This document shows, one piece after another, positions 16,114 through 23,205 of a stretch of 34,867 nt of DNA. The stretch is from assembly GCA_937873125.1 (NCBI GenBank), contig CALMWA010000092.1, forward strand, positions 1-34,867, in the 5' to 3' direction. Below the pieces are notes generated by a model that searched no databases, was not told the DNA's origin, and worked only from the letters and a program-made list of their open reading frames with translations. The stretch's first letter is position 1; every line of letters begins with the position of its first letter. The position numbers and the translations under genes were made by a program. The stretch comes from an uncultured Actinomycetes bacterium (GTDB lineage: Bacteria > Actinomycetota > Rubrobacteria > Rubrobacterales > Rubrobacteraceae).

Positions 16114-17073
16114 ATGAGCACGACGGCTGTAACCGAGGAGATACTTCTCGACAGGATCAAGAGTGGGAAGTTGATCGAGGACTCCTCTCAGGCGACGGAG
16201 AGGTACATCGAGGGGCTCAAACGCACCCTGATCGTCTCCGCCGACACCGAGCTCATCAGTGCTCCGGCCTACATGAACGCGACGAAGGACTTCTCGACGC
16301 TACCGAGCGTCAACAACTACATCACCGTAATGGGCATCGTGCAGGACGAGTTGGGGCACGCGCACATCGCCTACCGGATGCTCCGGGACCTCGGGGTCGA
16401 CACGGAGGAGCTCGTCTACGAGCGGTCACCGAAGCAGTTCAAGTACCCGTATGCTTTCGACGTGCCGCTGGAGAGCTTCACGGAGCTGGTAGTCGGCAAC
16501 GGATTCTATGACCGGGCCGGGTTCGTGCTGCTCTCGGACATCCACCAGAACTGCTCCTACGGTCCGTGGAAGCGGGCGCTCGTGAAGGTGGACCGGGAGG
16601 AGAACTTCCACCTGCGGCACGGGGAGAAGTGGATGAAGGTGTTCTCCAAAGACCCGGAGAAGAAAGAAGAGCTTCAGCGGGCGGTCGACTGGATGTTCCC
16701 ACTGACGCTCGAGTGGTTCGGGTTGCCCGATGGCAGGAAGCGCCACAACGAGCAGATCGAGTACGGCTACAAGGGCTCGACCAACGACAAGCTCCGGCAG
16801 ACCTGGATGTCCCACACCGTGCCGCTGTGCGAGAGCCTGGGCCTCGACGTGCCGGCCCACTACGACGCGGAGCAGGACCAGTACATCATAGACTTCCCGT
16901 TCCCGGCCCAGTTCGATGCCGAGGAGAAGCGGTGGATGTTTGAGGATGGCGAGATCTCCTGGGACGACGTGCTCAAGCGCTGGAAGGGGCGTGGCCCGAA
17001 GAACGAGGAGTACGTCGAGCACCTGCAACGCGGCTACAAGGAACTGTACGGCAACGGAAACGGGGCGGTGTAG
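16114..17073 (+). CDS. paaA: PaaA-like di-iron epoxidase subunit
   Basis: A 319 aa protein similar to PaaA, the catalytic subunit of phenylacetyl-CoA 1,2-epoxidase. The di-iron ligand pattern is present: Glu in SADTELISAPAYM, E and H in VQDELGHAHIAY, Asp in GNGFYDRAGF and E...H in DREENFHLRHGEKW. The conserved SYGPWKRALVKV and the later TNDKLRQTWMSHTVP also match PaaA. Several positions differ from the E. coli protein as I remember it, so the CoA-ester substrate may be different. The start is the ATG at 16114 with AAGGAGCGTAAGT; upstream in-frame ATGs lack a ribosome binding site. It begins a tightly packed operon. Confidence 0.87.
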   Translation: MSTTAVTEEILLDRIKSGKLIEDSSQATERYIEGLKRTLIVSADTELISAPAYMNATKDFSTLPSVNNYITVMGIVQDELGHAHIAYRMLRDLGVDTEELVYERSPKQFKYPYAFDVPLESFTELVVGNGFYDRAGFVLLSDIHQNCSYGPWKRALVKVDREENFHLRHGEKWMKVFSKDPEKKEELQRAVDWMFPLTLEWFGLPDGRKRHNEQIEYGYKGSTNDKLRQTWMSHTVPLCESLGLDVPAHYDAEQDQYIIDFPFPAQFDAEEKRWMFEDGEISWDDVLKRWKGRGPKNEEYVEHLQRGYKELYGNGNGAV

Positions 17074-17075
17074 CC

Positions 17076-17399
17076 ATGCGGGAGGTGATGCGAACGGTAA
17101 CGACGGAGGAAGTACGCGACGCTTTACGGGAGGTGCTGGACCCGGAGTACCCGATCAGCCTCGTGGATCTCGGCCTTATCCGGGGCATCGAGGTCGTCGG
17201 AAACAGGGCCGACATAAAGCTGACGTATACCTGCATGGGGTGTCCTGCGATGGACATGATTCAGGAGGACGTCGAGGAGCGGCTCCTCCAGATGGACGGC
17301 ATCGACAAGGTGGAGATCGAGGTCGTCTGGCCCACGTGGTCGAAGAACGACATCACACCACTGGGCAAGAAGCAGCTCAAGCAGGTCGGGGTCGTCTGA
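17076..17399 (+). CDS. paaD: PaaD N-terminal half: MIP18/DUF59-type protein
   Basis: A 107 aa MIP18-family protein. It contains the DUF59 core LDPEYPISLVDLGLIRGIEV and MGCPAMDMI with its conserved Cys, and ends WSKNDITPLGKKQLKQVGVV, which parallels the PaaD sequence after its DUF59 domain. PaaD is thought to help mature or repair metal sites of the epoxidase. Canonical PaaD continues into a C-terminal zinc ribbon that is absent here and instead appears as a separate gene at 18588. The start is 2 bp after paaA stop (ATG 17076); ATG 17088 is an alternative. It ends by overlapping the next gene (TGATG). Confidence 0.85.
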   Translation: MREVMRTVTTEEVRDALREVLDPEYPISLVDLGLIRGIEVVGNRADIKLTYTCMGCPAMDMIQEDVEERLLQMDGIDKVEIEVVWPTWSKNDITPLGKKQLKQVGVV

Positions 17400-17596
17400 T
17401 GCGCCCGGTGGACAACTACGAGGTCTTCACGGCGCGAGTCGGCGAGGAGCATCCTCTGCGGCACAACGGAAACGTCCGGGGTGCGGAGCCGGTCGACGCA
17501 GCAGTCTACGCGCACCTCATGTACGACGAGTGGCGCTGGCGCGAGATGTTCGTCGTGCCGAGCAAGTCCATCGTCCGGGTCATCCGGCCGGAATAA
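17399..17596 (+). CDS. PaaB-like subunit, first copy
   Basis: A 65 aa protein with PaaB features: the opening DNYEVFTARVGEEHPLRHNG resembles the PaaB start (YEVFVR ... H.GS), and the C-terminal MFVVPSKSIVRV matches its IWVV segment. PaaB is the small structural subunit that bridges the PaaAC heterodimers. It is shorter than E. coli PaaB (about 95 aa). The ATG overlaps the paaD stop, so translation is coupled. A second PaaB-like gene follows directly after 9 bp, so two forms of the subunit may be made. Moderately confident in the family, less in the exact role. Confidence 0.75.
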   Translation: MRPVDNYEVFTARVGEEHPLRHNGNVRGAEPVDAAVYAHLMYDEWRWREMFVVPSKSIVRVIRPE

Positions 17597-17605
17597 GGAG
17601 GAGCG

Positions 17606-17812
17606 ATGGAGAAATTTATGGTCTTCGCGCGCACCGAGTACGACGAGCCTCTGGAGCATCGGGGCGAGGTCGAGGCTTCGGGCGCCGAAGAGGCGAGCAA
17701 GCTCGCCCTGGAGCATTACGGAAAAGACTGGCTGGAGATGTCGCTCGTGCCGGTAGGCGAAGTCTACTGGGCCGAGCGCGAGGAAGAGATCGAAGTGGGG
17801 GTGGAGTCGTGA
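17606..17812 (+). CDS. PaaB-like subunit, second copy
   Basis: A 68 aa protein beginning MEKFMVFARTEYDEPLEHRG, again a PaaB-type pattern (vFar ... L.H.G.V.A), with MSLVPVGEVYWAEREEE near the end. It shares the general layout of the first copy (PL.H.G then VP) but the two are clearly different sequences. The ATG has AAGGAGGAGCG upstream. Its stop TGA overlaps the GTG start of paaC. The two could form a heteromeric bridge or be alternative subunits. The short, highly acidic C-terminus (EREEEIEVGVES) is a small difference from typical PaaB. Confidence 0.7.
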   Translation: MEKFMVFARTEYDEPLEHRGEVEASGAEEASKLALEHYGKDWLEMSLVPVGEVYWAEREEEIEVGVES

Positions 17813-18624
17813 GCGAGCGTCCCGAAGGCACCGAGGCGGTAGCACCGGGACGCGGCGCGCAGAGCGAGTTCCTGGTGGACAACGATGACGCGCTCGCCGC
17901 GCTGGTCAACCTGATCGCAGTCATAGGAGACAACGAGTACTTCCTGGGCCGCCGCGTCTCCGAGTGGGCCGACGCCGGACCCCTGCTCGAATCAACGGCC
18001 GCCTGCGCCGCGATAACGCAGGACAAGCTCGGACACTCGCGGGCGATCTACCCACTTTTAGAGGAGCTTCCGTGGCCGAAAGCTCCCACGGGGCTTCAGG
18101 GCGAGATCGACCGGGCGCGGCGGTACTCGGTTAGCTTCCTGGACGATCCCCTGCCGAGCTGGTCGAACGTGGTCGCCGCGCTCGCGCTCGTGGGACCGGC
18201 GGTAAACGTCGTGCTGGAAGCCGTGGAAAACTCCCGGTACGAGGCGCTCGCCAGGCGGGCGCACCGCATCCTGGACGAGGAGAGACTTACCTCGGCCTAC
18301 GCCGAGGGGCTCGTGAGGCAAATCGCCTACGAGGAGCGGGGTCGCAAGCTCCTCCAGGAGCGCGTCAACGAACTGTTGCCCGAGATGCTCTGCTGGTTTG
18401 GTCCCGAGGGAGAATTCGGCATAGAGGCCCTCAAAGCCGAGGGACTGACGAGCATGGGCAACGAGGAGATGCGCCAGAGGTATCTGGACCGCATCGCTCC
18501 GCTGCTTCAGGGCTGCGGCATAGAAGTTCCGGTCGAACGCAACGAGAGCGAGGGTAGATGGGAGTACGGAGAGCTGCCGTGGAAAGAATGGAACCAACTC
18601 CAGAGACGCTTAGAAAGATCGTAG
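17809..18624 (+). CDS. paaC: PaaC-like structural subunit
   Basis: A 271 aa ferritin-like protein related to PaaC, the non-catalytic partner of PaaA. Recognisable segments are LVNLIAVIGDNEYFLGRRVSEW and ITQDKLGHSRAIYPLL, with a late RQIAYEERGRKLLQERV and LWFGPEG-like CWFGPEGEFG. In characterised PaaC the iron site is not used. The ORF track starts at 17530; I use GTG at 17809, which overlaps the preceding stop in GTGA and has GGGGGTGGAG upstream. The 3' end overlaps the zinc-ribbon gene in another frame. Confidence 0.83.
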   Translation: MSERPEGTEAVAPGRGAQSEFLVDNDDALAALVNLIAVIGDNEYFLGRRVSEWADAGPLLESTAACAAITQDKLGHSRAIYPLLEELPWPKAPTGLQGEIDRARRYSVSFLDDPLPSWSNVVAALALVGPAVNVVLEAVENSRYEALARRAHRILDEERLTSAYAEGLVRQIAYEERGRKLLQERVNELLPEMLCWFGPEGEFGIEALKAEGLTSMGNEEMRQRYLDRIAPLLQGCGIEVPVERNESEGRWEYGELPWKEWNQLQRRLERS

Positions 18625-18785
18625 CGGGAGAACCTGTCGGCGAGGGCGAGGATCAACGCCGGTTGGCCTGCCCCTGGTGCGACGCCGGTGACGTCGAGAA
18701 GGTCTCCGAGTACGGGCCGCACCTGATGGTCTACTCGTATATCTGCCGGGATTGCCACAGCCCGTTCGAAGTCATCAAGCGATGA
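18588..18785 (+). CDS. PaaD C-terminal half: stand-alone zinc-ribbon protein
   Basis: A 65 aa protein (from ATG 18588) consisting of an N-terminal helix and a zinc ribbon: CPWC, then SEYGPHLMVYSYICRDCHSP and PFEVIK at the end. The CPxC ... SEfG ... CxxC.xPF.xxK pattern is the C-terminal domain of PaaD. In usual PaaD it is fused to the MIP18 domain; here that domain is a separate gene at 17076. The start is uncertain (ATG 18558 or GTG 18579 are alternatives); all overlap paaC. The stop overlaps the next ATG (ATGA). Confidence 0.8.
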   Translation: MEPTPETLRKIVAGEPVGEGEDQRRLACPWCDAGDVEKVSEYGPHLMVYSYICRDCHSPFEVIKR

Positions 18786-19567
18786 CCGAGCAGCCGGGCC
18801 TGCGAACGACCCTCGAAGCCGGTATGCTCCTCGTCGAGCTCAACCGTCCCGAGAAGCGTAACGCCCTGGACGAGACGGTGCAGGGCGAACTTCTGCGGCT
18901 CTTCGAGGGCGCCGCCGGGGACGCGGAAGTGCGCGGCGTTATCCTGACCGGCAGCGGCGAGGCTTTCTCCGCCGGGGGAGACCTCTCCAGGTTCGAGCGT
19001 GATTGGAACCCCGCCGAGTTCCGGGCGCAGAGCCACGAGCTATCCCGGCTCATCTCCTCCATCGAGCGGCTGGAGAAACCGGTCATCGCGGCCATCAACG
19101 GGCTTGCGACCGGCGCGGGGACCCAGCTCGCCCTTTCATGCGATCTGCGTATAGCGTCGGAGAGCGCGCGGTTTTTGTTCCGGGAGGGCATGATCGGCTT
19201 TATCCCGAGCCACGGTGGTTGCGTTCGTCTGGTCAAGCTCGTCGGACTGGCGCGGGCGCGGGACATCCTGCTCGGCGGCGAGGATTTGAGCGCCGAAGAA
19301 GCCTTCCGGCACGGGCTCGTCACCCGCGTGGTACCGCATGAGAGGCTACTGGATGAGGCCAGGGAACGGCTCCGGCACATCTTCAAGCGGGCGCCGCAGG
19401 CCTACGGGCTCAGTAAGCGGCTGCTGCATCTCTCGGCCAGCGTGGACCTTGAGAGCGGCCTCTTTGCGGAGAGTCTGGCCCAGAGCCAGTTGATCGGAAC
19501 CGAAGACCACAAGGAAGGCGTGCGGGCCGCCCGAGAGCGGCGCCGTCCGTCGTTTACGGGGAGGTAA
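18782..19567 (+). CDS. Enoyl-CoA hydratase/isomerase family, PaaG-like
   Basis: A 261 aa crotonase-fold protein with the oxyanion segment FSAGGDLSRF. The usual first catalytic Glu (GGGxExA) is Gln here (GLATGAGTQLALSCD), while the second acidic position remains in FREGMIGFIPSHGG. Loss of the first Glu is also seen in isomerase-type members such as PaaG, which isomerise the ring epoxide to an oxepin in the phenylacetate pathway, so isomerisation is more likely than hydration. ATG overlaps the zinc-ribbon stop. Position directly after the epoxidase genes supports a ring-processing step. Confidence 0.83.
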   Translation: MTEQPGLRTTLEAGMLLVELNRPEKRNALDETVQGELLRLFEGAAGDAEVRGVILTGSGEAFSAGGDLSRFERDWNPAEFRAQSHELSRLISSIERLEKPVIAAINGLATGAGTQLALSCDLRIASESARFLFREGMIGFIPSHGGCVRLVKLVGLARARDILLGGEDLSAEEAFRHGLVTRVVPHERLLDEARERLRHIFKRAPQAYGLSKRLLHLSASVDLESGLFAESLAQSQLIGTEDHKEGVRAARERRRPSFTGR

Positions 19568-19569
19568 GA

Positions 19570-20118
19570 GTGGCCTACATCATTCCGTTCGAAGACAAAG
19601 AACCGCAAGTGGCGCCCGACGCCTTCATCGCGCCGACGGCGGTACTTATCGGGGACGTGATCGTCGAAGAAGGGGCGAGCGTCTGGTTCGGGGCGGTGTT
19701 GCGGGGCGATTTCAACAGGATTGTCGTGGGCGCCGGGACGAGTGTTCAGGACAACTGCGTGATCCACACCAACGAGGAATTGCCAACCACCATCGGGTCG
19801 AACGTTACCGTCGGGCACCTCTCGTTGCTGGAGGGGTGCGAGATCGAGGACGGCGCCCTGATCGGGATGGGCAGCATCGTGTTGAACCGGGCGCGTGTTG
19901 GCCGGCGGGCGATGCTGGCGGCGGGGAGTGTCGTGAGGGAAGATCAGGAGGTTCCGCCGGAGGTCCTGGCGGCGGGCGTTCCCGCGAAGGTAAAGAAGGA
20001 TCTCGAAGGCAGCTCCTCGGAGTGGGTGGAGATGGCTGCCCGTGAGTATCAGTCACTCAGGCTGAAGTACATGGGTAAAGTAGGACAGTTGGCGAACGAT
20101 GGAAAGGGAGGCGCGTAA
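19570..20118 (+). CDS. Gamma-carbonic-anhydrase-like hexapeptide protein (PaaY-like)
   Basis: A 182 aa left-handed beta-helix protein. Hexapeptide repeats (VLIGDVIVEEGASVWFG, IGSNVTVGHLSLLEGC, ALIGMGSIV) are followed by a C-terminal helix. It resembles PaaY and gamma-carbonic anhydrases. Two of three zinc histidines are seen in NCVIHTN and TVGH, but the third, usual as LHGC, is LEGC. PaaY acts as a thioesterase on ring-CoA by-products in some species, so an accessory role is plausible. Start is GTG with GGGGAGGTAAGA. Confidence 0.83.
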   Translation: MAYIIPFEDKEPQVAPDAFIAPTAVLIGDVIVEEGASVWFGAVLRGDFNRIVVGAGTSVQDNCVIHTNEELPTTIGSNVTVGHLSLLEGCEIEDGALIGMGSIVLNRARVGRRAMLAAGSVVREDQEVPPEVLAAGVPAKVKKDLEGSSSEWVEMAAREYQSLRLKYMGKVGQLANDGKGGA

Positions 20119-20120
20119 GA

Positions 20121-21566
20121 ATGGCGCAATTACTGATCAATGGAGAGCAGACTTCCGCTAAATCCGGTGAGGAGATGCCGATCGTAAACCCGGCGACGGA
20201 GGAAGAGTTCGAGACGGTGCCGAAGGGCGGTCCCGAGGACGTTGACGCTGCGGTTGCCGCTGCGAAAGAGGCGTTCAAGGAGTGGTCCGTCAAGGACCCG
20301 GACGACCGGGCCGCGTTGATGCGGGCCGCGATCGCGAAGATCCAGGAGAGCGGCAAGGAGATAGCGCAGCTCCTCACCCGTGAGCAGGGCAAACCGTTCT
20401 CCGAGTCGATGGGCGAGCTTCATCACTTCCTGCACGGGATGAACTACTATGCGGACCTTGCCAGCAAGATAGAAGGGGTCTACGCGAACCTGCCCTCGAC
20501 GCTCGGCCGAGCCTACGGCATGGTCATCAAGAAGCCGATTGGCGTGTGCGCCGCCATCGTACCTTACAACTTCCCTCTCACGCTGATGGGGACGAAGCTC
20601 GCCCCGGCCCTCGCGGCGGGCAACACCATCGTGATCAAACCCGCCGGCACCACACCGCTCGCCACGCTGCGCGTAGTCGAGCTGATGCAGGAGGCGGGGC
20701 TTCCGCCTGGCGTGGTAAACGTCGTAACAGGACCGGGCAAGGAGGTCGGTGAGGCACTCGCCACCCACCCCGACGTGCGTCGGGTCGCGTTTACGGGCAG
20801 CACGCAGGTGGGCCGCAGGCTGATGGAGGTCGCGGCGCCACAGTTCAAGCGCATAAGTGCAGAGTTGGGCGGCTCGGACCCGGTGATCGTCTTCCCCGAC
20901 GCGGACGTGGACGCCGCTGTGCGCGGCATAAACATCGGCCGCTTCTTCAACGCGGGGCAGGCGTGCCTGGCGGCCAAGCGAGTCTACGTCTTCGATGAGG
21001 TCTACGATGAGTTCATGGAGAGCATCACCAAGAGGGTCGCCCGCTACGAGCTCGGTGACGGCATGGAGAAGGCGGAGAAGCCCAAGATCCGGATGGGACC
21101 CCTCAACGCCGCCCGCCACCGCGACGATCTCGTGCAGCAGCTAGAGGACGCGGTAGACAAGGGCGCGAAGGTCGCCGTCGGTGGGGGCACCGGCAACGGC
21201 AAGGGCTACTTCTTCGAGCCGACCGTTCTCGAGAACGCTCCGCACGACAGCCGCGTAGGGCGCGAGGAGACCTTCGGGCCGCTCTTGCCGGTGTGGAAGG
21301 TCAACGACGTGGACGAGGCGATAAGGCTCGCCAACGACTCGCCTTACGGGCTCGGCTCTTCGGTGTATACGCACAACGTCAAGTGGATCCACCGCGCCTC
21401 CCAGGAGATAGAGGCCGGCATGACGTGGGTGAACCAGCTCCACTTCGGCTACGATGAACTCCCGTTCGGCGGCGTGAAAGAGTCCGGCATAGGCCGCGAG
21501 CACGGACAGGCGGCGATGGAGTATTACCTGGAGTCCAAATCCGTCGTCGTCGGCGGGTTGGACTGA
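20121..21566 (+). CDS. NAD(P)-dependent aldehyde dehydrogenase, second copy
   Basis: A 481 aa ALDH, full length, with PYNFPLT, FTGSTQVGRRL, Glu in AELGGSDP, catalytic Cys near residue 282 in NAGQACLAAKRV and ETFGPLLPV. It is a paralogue of the ALDH at 10477, sharing TxEQGKP and GREHG-type endings. It sits between the gamma-CA-like gene and a hydratase in the epoxidase operon, so a ring-opened CoA semialdehyde is one possible substrate. That would be the role of BoxD or the dehydrogenase part of PaaZ, neither of which is present as such. ATG is preceded by GGGAGGCGCG. Confidence 0.92.
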   Translation: MAQLLINGEQTSAKSGEEMPIVNPATEEEFETVPKGGPEDVDAAVAAAKEAFKEWSVKDPDDRAALMRAAIAKIQESGKEIAQLLTREQGKPFSESMGELHHFLHGMNYYADLASKIEGVYANLPSTLGRAYGMVIKKPIGVCAAIVPYNFPLTLMGTKLAPALAAGNTIVIKPAGTTPLATLRVVELMQEAGLPPGVVNVVTGPGKEVGEALATHPDVRRVAFTGSTQVGRRLMEVAAPQFKRISAELGGSDPVIVFPDADVDAAVRGINIGRFFNAGQACLAAKRVYVFDEVYDEFMESITKRVARYELGDGMEKAEKPKIRMGPLNAARHRDDLVQQLEDAVDKGAKVAVGGGTGNGKGYFFEPTVLENAPHDSRVGREETFGPLLPVWKVNDVDEAIRLANDSPYGLGSSVYTHNVKWIHRASQEIEAGMTWVNQLHFGYDELPFGGVKESGIGREHGQAAMEYYLESKSVVVGGLD

Positions 21567-21583
21567 GAGGAAGGGTAGGATAC

Positions 21584-22357
21584 ATGGCAGTCGAGTATTC
21601 GAGAGAGGGCAACGTAGGGTACATCACCCTGGACAATCCCCCGGCCAACAGCTACGACCTCGCGTTTATGGAGGAGTTGGGGGCGTGCATACAGGCGGCG
21701 GCCGGCGATGACGGGGCGCGGGCGATCATCTTTCGCAGTTCCAGCGAACGCTTCTTCTCTGCCGGGGCGGACATCAAGGCGTTCAACCAGAACCCGCCCG
21801 AGAAGAACATGGATATGATCCGTACCGCCCACGAGAATCTCGCGAGCATCGCCGAGGTTCCCAAAATATTCATAGCCCAGATAGGAGCGACCGCCCTGGG
21901 CGGCGGTCTGGAGATGGCCCTGGCGTGCGACCTGCGATTCGGGGCGGAGGGCGAATACAAGCTGGGCCTTCCGGAGGCGACGCTGGGGCTTCTCCCCGGC
22001 AACGGCGGTACGCAGCGCCTACCCCGGCTCATAGGCGCGAGCAAGGCCCTGGAACTCATGATAACCGGGCGTATGATCTCGCCCGCCGAGGCCCATGAGT
22101 TAGGCATCCTCGACCGGATGTTCCCGGCGGAGCAACTAGAGGACGAGACACTGAAGTACGCCGAAAAGCTGGCCTCTGGCGCCGCCGGGGCGATCGGGGC
22201 TATCAAGCTCGCCGTTCACCGGGGCATCGACAAGCCGTTGAGAGAGGGCCTAGAGATCGAACGGGATCTCGTAGAGCCCCTGTTCAGCAGCGAGGAGTCG
22301 AAAGAAGGCATCGGGGCATTCATGGAGAAGCGCAAACCGGAGTTTAGTAAGTCGTAG
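21584..22357 (+). CDS. Enoyl-CoA hydratase/isomerase family protein
   Basis: A 257 aa crotonase-fold enzyme with both catalytic glutamates: GATALGGGLEMALACDLRFG and LPEATLGLLPGNGGTQRLP; the oxyanion segment is FSAGADIKAF. So a true hydratase is expected, acting on enoyl-CoA after ring opening. ATG is preceded by GAGGAAGGGTAGG, 17 bp after the ALDH stop. It is the last gene before the TetR operator and regulator. It is one of three crotonase-fold genes in the window. Confidence 0.92.
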   Translation: MAVEYSREGNVGYITLDNPPANSYDLAFMEELGACIQAAAGDDGARAIIFRSSSERFFSAGADIKAFNQNPPEKNMDMIRTAHENLASIAEVPKIFIAQIGATALGGGLEMALACDLRFGAEGEYKLGLPEATLGLLPGNGGTQRLPRLIGASKALELMITGRMISPAEAHELGILDRMFPAEQLEDETLKYAEKLASGAAGAIGAIKLAVHRGIDKPLREGLEIERDLVEPLFSSEESKEGIGAFMEKRKPEFSKS

Positions 22358-22383
22358 TAACAACTTGCTCCTTTTGTGTACAA

Positions 22384-22401
22384 TATAAACAACAGTTTAT
22401 A
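22384..22401. promoter_or_regulatory. Palindromic operator upstream of the TetR gene
   Basis: The perfect 7-bp inverted repeat TATAAAC-AACA-GTTTATA lies just before the ribosome binding site (AGGAGGTGAT) of the TetR gene and overlaps a TACAAT -10-like element at 22379-22384. Such location and symmetry are typical of a self-regulated TetR repressor. It differs from the palindrome in the paaA promoter. Confidence 0.6.
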
Positions 22402-22416
22402 GGAGGTGATGAGAGA

Positions 22417-23052
22417 GTGGCTCAATCCGATACCCTGATCCAGGCTTCCGACCGCGACGGCGAGGAGCTGGCGCCGAAACAGGCGCACCTGATACGCAGC
22501 GCCTACAAGGTGATGGGGGAGAAGGGGTTGAGCCACCTCTCTCTGCAGGACGTGGCCGACGAAGCCGGGGTCAGTAAGGCCATACTCCCTTACTATTTCG
22601 ACTCGAAGGAGAACCTGACCCTTCTTGCGATGCGGTGGGTTCTCGCCCGCGTCGCCCAGCGTATTAACGAGGCCATCAACGAGGTCGAGGGCGCGGAGGA
22701 GAAGGTCTCGGCGATGGTAGATGCTATCTTCGTGAGCCCGGAATCCAACCGCCGGTTCTACCTGGTCTTCTTCGACTTCCTGGGCTACGCCGCCCGCAAC
22801 GACAAGTTCGCCGACGTGGGCGCTACCTTTCACGAGATCTGCAACGGCCTCTACGCTGAGGTCATCCGGCTCGGGCAGCAGGAGGGAGTCTTCCGCAAGG
22901 GGGACGCGAGCGAGGCCGCGACCGTCGTACGTGCCCTGGTGGACGGGCTGTTCACCCAGTGGATACAGGACAAGAGCTGGAAGAAGAGCCACGCGGAGTG
23001 CCGCGAGGTGTGCAAGCGCTCCGTATTGACGTATCTCAAGGCCGGCGTTTGA
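22417..23052 (+). CDS. TetR/AcrR-family transcriptional regulator
   Basis: A 211 aa repressor. The N-terminal helix-turn-helix (LSLQDVADEAGVSKAILPYYF with preceding RSAYKVMGEKG) is classic TetR; the C-terminal part resembles BetI/TetR_C_6-type ligand domains. Start is GTG 17 bp behind a perfect palindrome with an AGGAGGTGAT ribosome binding site. Sitting between the epoxidase operon and BenE, it likely regulates this cluster in response to an aromatic or CoA ligand; I infer this from place and operator, not from a known ligand. Confidence 0.87.
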   Translation: MAQSDTLIQASDRDGEELAPKQAHLIRSAYKVMGEKGLSHLSLQDVADEAGVSKAILPYYFDSKENLTLLAMRWVLARVAQRINEAINEVEGAEEKVSAMVDAIFVSPESNRRFYLVFFDFLGYAARNDKFADVGATFHEICNGLYAEVIRLGQQEGVFRKGDASEAATVVRALVDGLFTQWIQDKSWKKSHAECREVCKRSVLTYLKAGV

Positions 23053-23205
23053 AGTCGCACCCCCGAGCACGCTTTCCTTAGTCTCCGAGTGGCACGTCTT
23101 GCCTCAAGCCCCCGGATTCCGTAGAACGCAACGAACCTGTCCAGGGTTCGCTCGTGTTCACCATTGCTCGCAGCTTTGTGTCAACGCTCGGTTTAGAAAG
23201 GCTCC

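Noticed and set aside
16114-18624. Assignment as BoxB/BoxA benzoyl-CoA epoxidase
   Set aside because: The proteins show the PaaA/PaaC layout and accompanying PaaB/PaaD-type small genes; BoxB is a longer single subunit and BoxA is a reductase, neither is seen.
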